NCBI GenBank assembly: GCA_017999675.1
Contig: JAGNLL010000001.1
Span: 56,415-120,414 of the forward strand
Length of the DNA: 64,000 bases
Direction of reading: 5' to 3'
Source: Rickettsiales bacterium
Lineage (GTDB): Bacteria > Pseudomonadota > Alphaproteobacteria > Rickettsiales > UBA1997
The notes under the pieces are model-generated. The model did not search any database and had not been told where the DNA came from. It saw only the letters and a program-made list of their open reading frames with translations. Below are positions 60,282 through 64,000 of the stretch, in pieces. Within the stretch, counting starts at the first letter, position 1. Each line of letters begins with the position of its first letter. Position numbers and translations under genes: made by a program.

Positions 60282-62145
60282 TTTTTTTGTAAAAAATTTT
60301 AAAAATTGCCGAAGAAAAAATTAAAAAGCATCCAAGCCAAATCAGGTAAATGAAGGGTTTGTAATAGGCGCGAACGGCGTAATTTTCTTGCTCGTCTTTA
60401 TTGCCAATCACCAAATAAAGGTCCCCTGAAATTCCGTGTTTAATTGACGCTTCGTTAGTGCTTTGTTCAGAAACTGGGTAGTGGCGCAGTTGCGGTCTTA
60501 ATTTGCCAATTTCTTTGTCATTTTCAAAAATCGCAAAATCACCCTGCCGCGCTAGAAAATTTTTGCCCACGGCGTATTTAACCTCGACAAATTTTAGCTC
60601 GTAATTGGCAATTTTTAGTGACTCGCCCTGCTTGAGATTGATCTCTTTCGTAAGCCCAAAAGACGAGGTTAGAACAATGCCAATGACGATGATTGAAAAG
60701 CCGAAATGCGCCAAAGTCATTGCCACGTTTTTGCGCAAAAGCAATGTCATTAAAGCCGAAAAAATTGCCAAAAACAAAACTGCAATTTGCAAAATATCAG
60801 CGCTTTTTTGGTAGAAAAAAGTTAGAGCGGTAAGTGCGGCTGAAGTGCCTAAAACAATAGCAATTGAGCGGTTTTTTAACGAAGAATTTTGCGAATAACT
60901 TAGCTGATTTGAAATTGCCAAAAAGGCCAAAAATGGCAAAATTAAAATGCTGAAAATTTTGTTGTAATATTCGGGCCCAATCGAAATGAATTGGTCGAAA
61001 AATCCGCGAGAAAAAATTGGATAAATTGTACCAAGCAGCACTACAAACAGCGAGATGATCAAGACGTAATTGTTAAATAAAATCGCGCCAATTCTTGACC
61101 AAAAGAAAATTTTAGTTTCGTCGCTTTTTAGCTTCGCCATTTTAGCGCCAAAAATTAGCAAACCGCCGCCGCCAATTAGCAAAATTAAACCAATTACAAA
61201 GAAGCCGCGTTTGGCGTCAATGGCGAATGAATGCACTGAGGTCAACACTCCAGAGCGCACGAGGAAGATGCCAAGCAAGCACAAAATGAATGTTAAAACC
61301 GACAAAAATGCTGTCCAAATTTTGAAGATTTCTTTTTTCTCCAGCATCTTCAAACAGTGAATTAACGCGGTTGCGGCAATCCACGGCATTAACGAAATAT
61401 TTTCTACCGGATCCCAAAACCAATATCCTCCCCAACCAAGCTCGCGATAGGCCCACCAAGAACCTAAGCCAATTCCTAAAGTTAAAAATCCGTAAGAAAA
61501 AAACAGCCAGCCTTTTAAATTAGCGGCAAATTTTTGATCGATTTTTTCGGTGAGAAGGCCGGCGATTGCGAAAGAAAAAATTAGCGAGAAGCCGATGTAG
61601 CCAGTGTAGAGCATTGGTGGGTGTAGCGCTAGACCAATATCTTGTAGCAGTGGATTTAGCCCTAGGCCGGCTTCTGGTGCTGGAAAAATTCTTTCAAATG
61701 GGTTTGAGGTAAAGGCGGTAAACGCCGCAAGAAGCCCGATGATTGCTGATTGCGACGAACTGACGATTAGTTTTTGTTTGGTGTCAATTTTGCTCAAAAA
61801 AGCAAAACCAAAGCTGTAGGCAGAAATGATTGAAATCAGTAACAACATTGACCCTTCGTGGTTTCCCCAACTGCCCGAAATTTTGTAAATGAAAGGTTTT
61901 AGGTGGTGGGAATTTTGGTAAACATTGGCAACCGAATAGTCAGAAACGAGGAAGGAGAAAATTAGACAAAGCTGCGACAAAACCGCGAAAATCAAGGTTG
62001 CGGCGCTTAGAGTTAGGGTGATTTTTTCTAGCTCAGCAAGTTTTTGCGGTTGGTTTTTTGTGAGTGACCAAAAGTTAAAAACAGGCAAGAAGATGCTAAT
62101 TGAGAAGACGAATAGCAGTAGCGCAAAACCGATTATTGGGGACAT
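60271..62145 (-). CDS. ccmF: cytochrome c-type biogenesis protein CcmF
   Basis: 624-residue membrane protein of cytochrome c maturation system I, which ligates haem to apocytochrome c. The WWD haem-handling motif WGGYWFWDPVENISLMPWIA (20 residues) lies near 235 and conserved haem-ligand His residues are seen, for example GSWGNHEGSMLLL and PMLYTGYIG. About 14 helices. ccmH/ccmG not in the window; the anchored cytochrome at 14316 is a likely client. Confidence 0.95.
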   Translation of the reverse strand: MSPIIGFALLLFVFSISIFLPVFNFWSLTKNQPQKLAELEKITLTLSAATLIFAVLSQLCLIFSFLVSDYSVANVYQNSHHLKPFIYKISGSWGNHEGSMLLLISIISAYSFGFAFLSKIDTKQKLIVSSSQSAIIGLLAAFTAFTSNPFERIFPAPEAGLGLNPLLQDIGLALHPPMLYTGYIGFSLIFSFAIAGLLTEKIDQKFAANLKGWLFFSYGFLTLGIGLGSWWAYRELGWGGYWFWDPVENISLMPWIAATALIHCLKMLEKKEIFKIWTAFLSVLTFILCLLGIFLVRSGVLTSVHSFAIDAKRGFFVIGLILLIGGGGLLIFGAKMAKLKSDETKIFFWSRIGAILFNNYVLIISLFVVLLGTIYPIFSRGFFDQFISIGPEYYNKIFSILILPFLAFLAISNQLSYSQNSSLKNRSIAIVLGTSAALTALTFFYQKSADILQIAVLFLAIFSALMTLLLRKNVAMTLAHFGFSIIVIGIVLTSSFGLTKEINLKQGESLKIANYELKFVEVKYAVGKNFLARQGDFAIFENDKEIGKLRPQLRHYPVSEQSTNEASIKHGISGDLYLVIGNKDEQENYAVRAYYKPFIYLIWLGCFLIFSSAIFKIFYKKNEK

Positions 62146-62168
62146 AATTTTATTTTAAGGGAGATCAG

Positions 62169-62286
62169 ATTGTGTGAATAACCACCCCCAACCCCTCCTT
62201 CAAAAGGAGGGGCTTTTAGTCCGCACTCGGTTTCGAGTACTCCCCTCCTTTTCAAGGAGGGGTTGGGGGTGGTTATTCGCGCAATC
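62169..62286. repeat. palindromic repeat family B, copy 2
   Basis: GATTGTGTGAATAACCACCC and the rest of the family B arm on the left; the complement with AAGGAGGGGTTGGGGGTGG on the right, ending GCGCAATC. Between ccmF and thrC, which are both on the minus strand. Confidence 0.9.
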
Positions 62287-62297
62287 TTACTAAAAGA

Positions 62298-63716
62298 TTA
62301 AACTCTCTGAGAAATAAATTTTTTTACTAAATCAATATTATTTTCGATCACTTCGAATTGTTCTTTTTGATCAAAAAGGTTTTTCAAGAAACTTGGCAAA
62401 ACCGGATTTGGCACGCCTGCTTCAACCACAGCGTCAGGAAATTTCGCCGGATGCGCTGTTGCCAATGTCACAACAAACTCACCTTCGTAATTTTTACTTT
62501 TGATAAATTCTTGAGCAGCAAAAGCGCCAATTGCGCTGTGTGGGTCAAGGGTTTCGCCGGTTTTGTCAAAAAATTCTTTAATGGTTTTTTTGGTTGTGGC
62601 GTCGTCAACGGCGTAGGCGTCGAAGGCTTCTTGAATATTTTTTAAAATATCGTCGCCAACTTTTAATTTGCCGTTTTGTTCAAACTCGGCCATTAATTTT
62701 GGAAATTTTTCTTCTGATTTTTTGTTTTTGTAAGCGTCAAAAAGTAAACGTTCAAAATTGCTTGAAACCTGAATATTCATGCTTGGAGAGATGGTTTCAA
62801 CCATTTGAGATTTTGAGTAATCGTTGGCTTTTAAGAAACGCACCAAAATGTCGTTTGAGTTGGTTGCAATCACCAATTTGTTAACATTAAGGCCCATTTT
62901 TTTCGCCAAATATCCGGCGTAAATGTCGCCGAAATTTCCACTTGGAACCACAAATGAAAGTGGGTGCTTTTCGTCGCAACCTAGGCGCGCCGCCGCGTAA
63001 AAATAATAAACAATCTGCGCCATAATTCGGGCGAAGTTGATTGAATTTACGGCGACCATTTTTTTGCCTTTCAGCACACTTTTTCCGGCACTTTCTTCGG
63101 CGAACATTTTTTTGACCATCGATTGGCAATCGTCGAAATTGCCTTCAACTGCAATGTTAAAAACATTGTCGGCAAGCACTGTGGTCATTTGTCTTCTTTG
63201 CACTTCAGACACTTTATTGTGCGGGTGCAGAATAAAAATTTGAGCGCTTTTGCAAGCTTTGCAGCCTTGAATTGCGGCTGATCCGGTGTCGCCAGAAGTG
63301 GCACCAATAATTACAATTTTTTCGCCGCGTTTGGTCAAAAAATAATCCAAAAGATTGCCTAAAAATTGCAGCGCAAAATCTTTGAAAGCCAAGGTTGGGC
63401 CGTGAAAAAGCTCGAGTAGAAACTCGTTGTGCGACAGCTGTTTTAGTGGTGCGATTGCTGTGTGTGAAAAATTTTGGTAAGATTTTTTGATAATTTCTTG
63501 GTAGGTTTTTGCCTCAATTTCTCCGTCGATAAAGTGGCGCGTCACCTCGAAAAGCAACTCTTCGTAAGTCATTTTTCTCATGCGTGAAATATCGTGGTCG
63601 CTAAATTTTGGTAAAAATTCTGGCACGTAAAGACCGCCGTCACTTGCTAATCCTTGTAAGACAACTTCTTCAAAAGAAAGCGATGGTGCATCGAGACGCG
63701 TTGAGATGAATTTCAT
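62298..63716 (-). CDS. thrC: threonine synthase
   Basis: 472 residues from ATG 63716, which gives the family start MKFISTR. PLP-dependent lyase converting O-phosphohomoserine to threonine. Landmarks are DGGLYVPEFLP, the PLP lysine in GPTLAFKDFALQ near residue 110 and IIGATSGDTGSAAIQG. Typical length for the long proteobacterial type. Divergent from rppH. Confidence 0.95.
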   Translation of the reverse strand: MKFISTRLDAPSLSFEEVVLQGLASDGGLYVPEFLPKFSDHDISRMRKMTYEELLFEVTRHFIDGEIEAKTYQEIIKKSYQNFSHTAIAPLKQLSHNEFLLELFHGPTLAFKDFALQFLGNLLDYFLTKRGEKIVIIGATSGDTGSAAIQGCKACKSAQIFILHPHNKVSEVQRRQMTTVLADNVFNIAVEGNFDDCQSMVKKMFAEESAGKSVLKGKKMVAVNSINFARIMAQIVYYFYAAARLGCDEKHPLSFVVPSGNFGDIYAGYLAKKMGLNVNKLVIATNSNDILVRFLKANDYSKSQMVETISPSMNIQVSSNFERLLFDAYKNKKSEEKFPKLMAEFEQNGKLKVGDDILKNIQEAFDAYAVDDATTKKTIKEFFDKTGETLDPHSAIGAFAAQEFIKSKNYEGEFVVTLATAHPAKFPDAVVEAGVPNPVLPSFLKNLFDQKEQFEVIENNIDLVKKFISQRV

Positions 63717-63798
63717 GGATGATTGTTTGATTTTTGAGAGGTGGGTTTTTAACTTAGAATTTATCAAAATTTTTTAAGGCCAACCTAAATTGAAGTCA

Positions 63799-64000
63799 AT
63801 GTCAGCTCAAGCAAATCAAGGCCAAATTCAATCTCAAGCCAAACCAGATTATCTCTATCGCAGCGGAGTTGGCATCATGCTAATTAACGCCAAAAAAGAG
63901 ATTTTTGTGGGCAAAAGAATCGACAATAATTCTGACGCTTGGCAAATGCCACAAGGCGGGCTAGATGTTGCCGAAGAAGAAGATGTAGCAATGTTTCGCG
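63799..64000 (+). CDS. rppH: RppH-type Nudix hydrolase (3' end outside window)
   Basis: The first 67 residues are visible. YRSGVGIMLINAKKEIFVGKR and WQMPQGGLDVAEEEDVA match RNA pyrophosphohydrolase (RppH/NudH), which removes 5' pyrophosphate from mRNA before RNase E cleavage; the Nudix box continues beyond the window. ATG at 63799 is preferred; a TTG at 63790 in the same frame is possible. Confidence 0.88.
   Translation, partial: MSAQANQGQIQSQAKPDYLYRSGVGIMLINAKKEIFVGKRIDNNSDAWQMPQGGLDVAEEEDVAMFR

Overview
The window looks like a chromosome segment of an AT-rich alphaproteobacterium. Pointers are an NDUFS4-type accessory subunit of complex I, an Alph_Pro_TM protein next to a TSUP permease, cytochrome c maturation of the CcmF type, a CycM-like anchored cytochrome c, and alphaproteobacterial-type SerC and glutamate-cysteine ligase. 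Scattered nuo genes and palindromic repeats inserted in frame inside genes recall Rickettsiales. However, serine, threonine and glutathione synthesis, a photolyase, an autotransporter and a pilus system suggest a less reduced, possibly extracellular or aquatic, relative. I cannot fix the genus from sequence alone.

Layout. 1-3.75 kb: end of a complex I operon (nuoH partial, nuoI, nuoJ, nuoK) running into a secreted DUF4116-repeat protein. 3.8-6 kb: two tandem prepilin-like genes with LamG-type C-terminal domains, each with a similar upstream block and a similar terminator. 6-14 kb: radC, a GDPD phosphodiesterase, cutA, an RNase E/G gene with a structured leader, a MnhB-like membrane protein, another prepilin, then pilD-ahcY-greA. 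14.3-19.9 kb: cycM, prs, hemJ, vanX-like, selO, phr. 20-30 kb: an autotransporter, a SpoIIAA-like protein, a radical SAM protein, then serA, serC, serB, a D-2-hydroxyglutarate-dehydrogenase-like flavoprotein and an ArsC/Spx-like protein. 30.3-36.5 kb (accessory): a third, giant LamG prepilin with a Gly-rich tail, an MFS exporter, a small secreted protein, and an unknown 471-residue gene. That gene sits between inverted repeats, inside direct repeats that carry copies of a tRNA-Asn 3' end. 36.6-42.6 kb: a flavin reductase, an isolated nuoL, five tandem small exported proteins of one apparent new family, and a GT4 glycosyltransferase. 42.7-52.4 kb: a long co-directional run (GT61, ygfZ, TSUP permease, Alph_Pro_TM, Usp, murJ, RNA uracil methyltransferase, pepF, a DOT1-like methyltransferase, a lysine-rich RHH protein, holC). 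52.7-64 kb: queE, ftsH, rsuA/rluB, a glutathione-related cluster (class I amidotransferase, gshA, ggt), ndufs4-like, ccmF, thrC, and the start of rppH.

Main points of interest: (1) a DOT1-like lysine methyltransferase gene 4 bp upstream of a histone-H1-like, lysine-rich, RHH-containing protein; (2) four prepilins that all have Ala instead of Gly before the cleavage site, together with a prepilin peptidase lacking a clear GxGD motif, and three of the prepilins fused to LamG-like domains; (3) a five-gene tandem family of small exported proteins with two paired-cysteine motifs; (4) several palindromic repeat families, two of them inserted in frame in selO and in the D2HGDH-like gene; (5) the repeat-bounded cassette beside tRNA-Asn; (6) a serine operon that includes a probable D-2-hydroxyglutarate-recycling enzyme.
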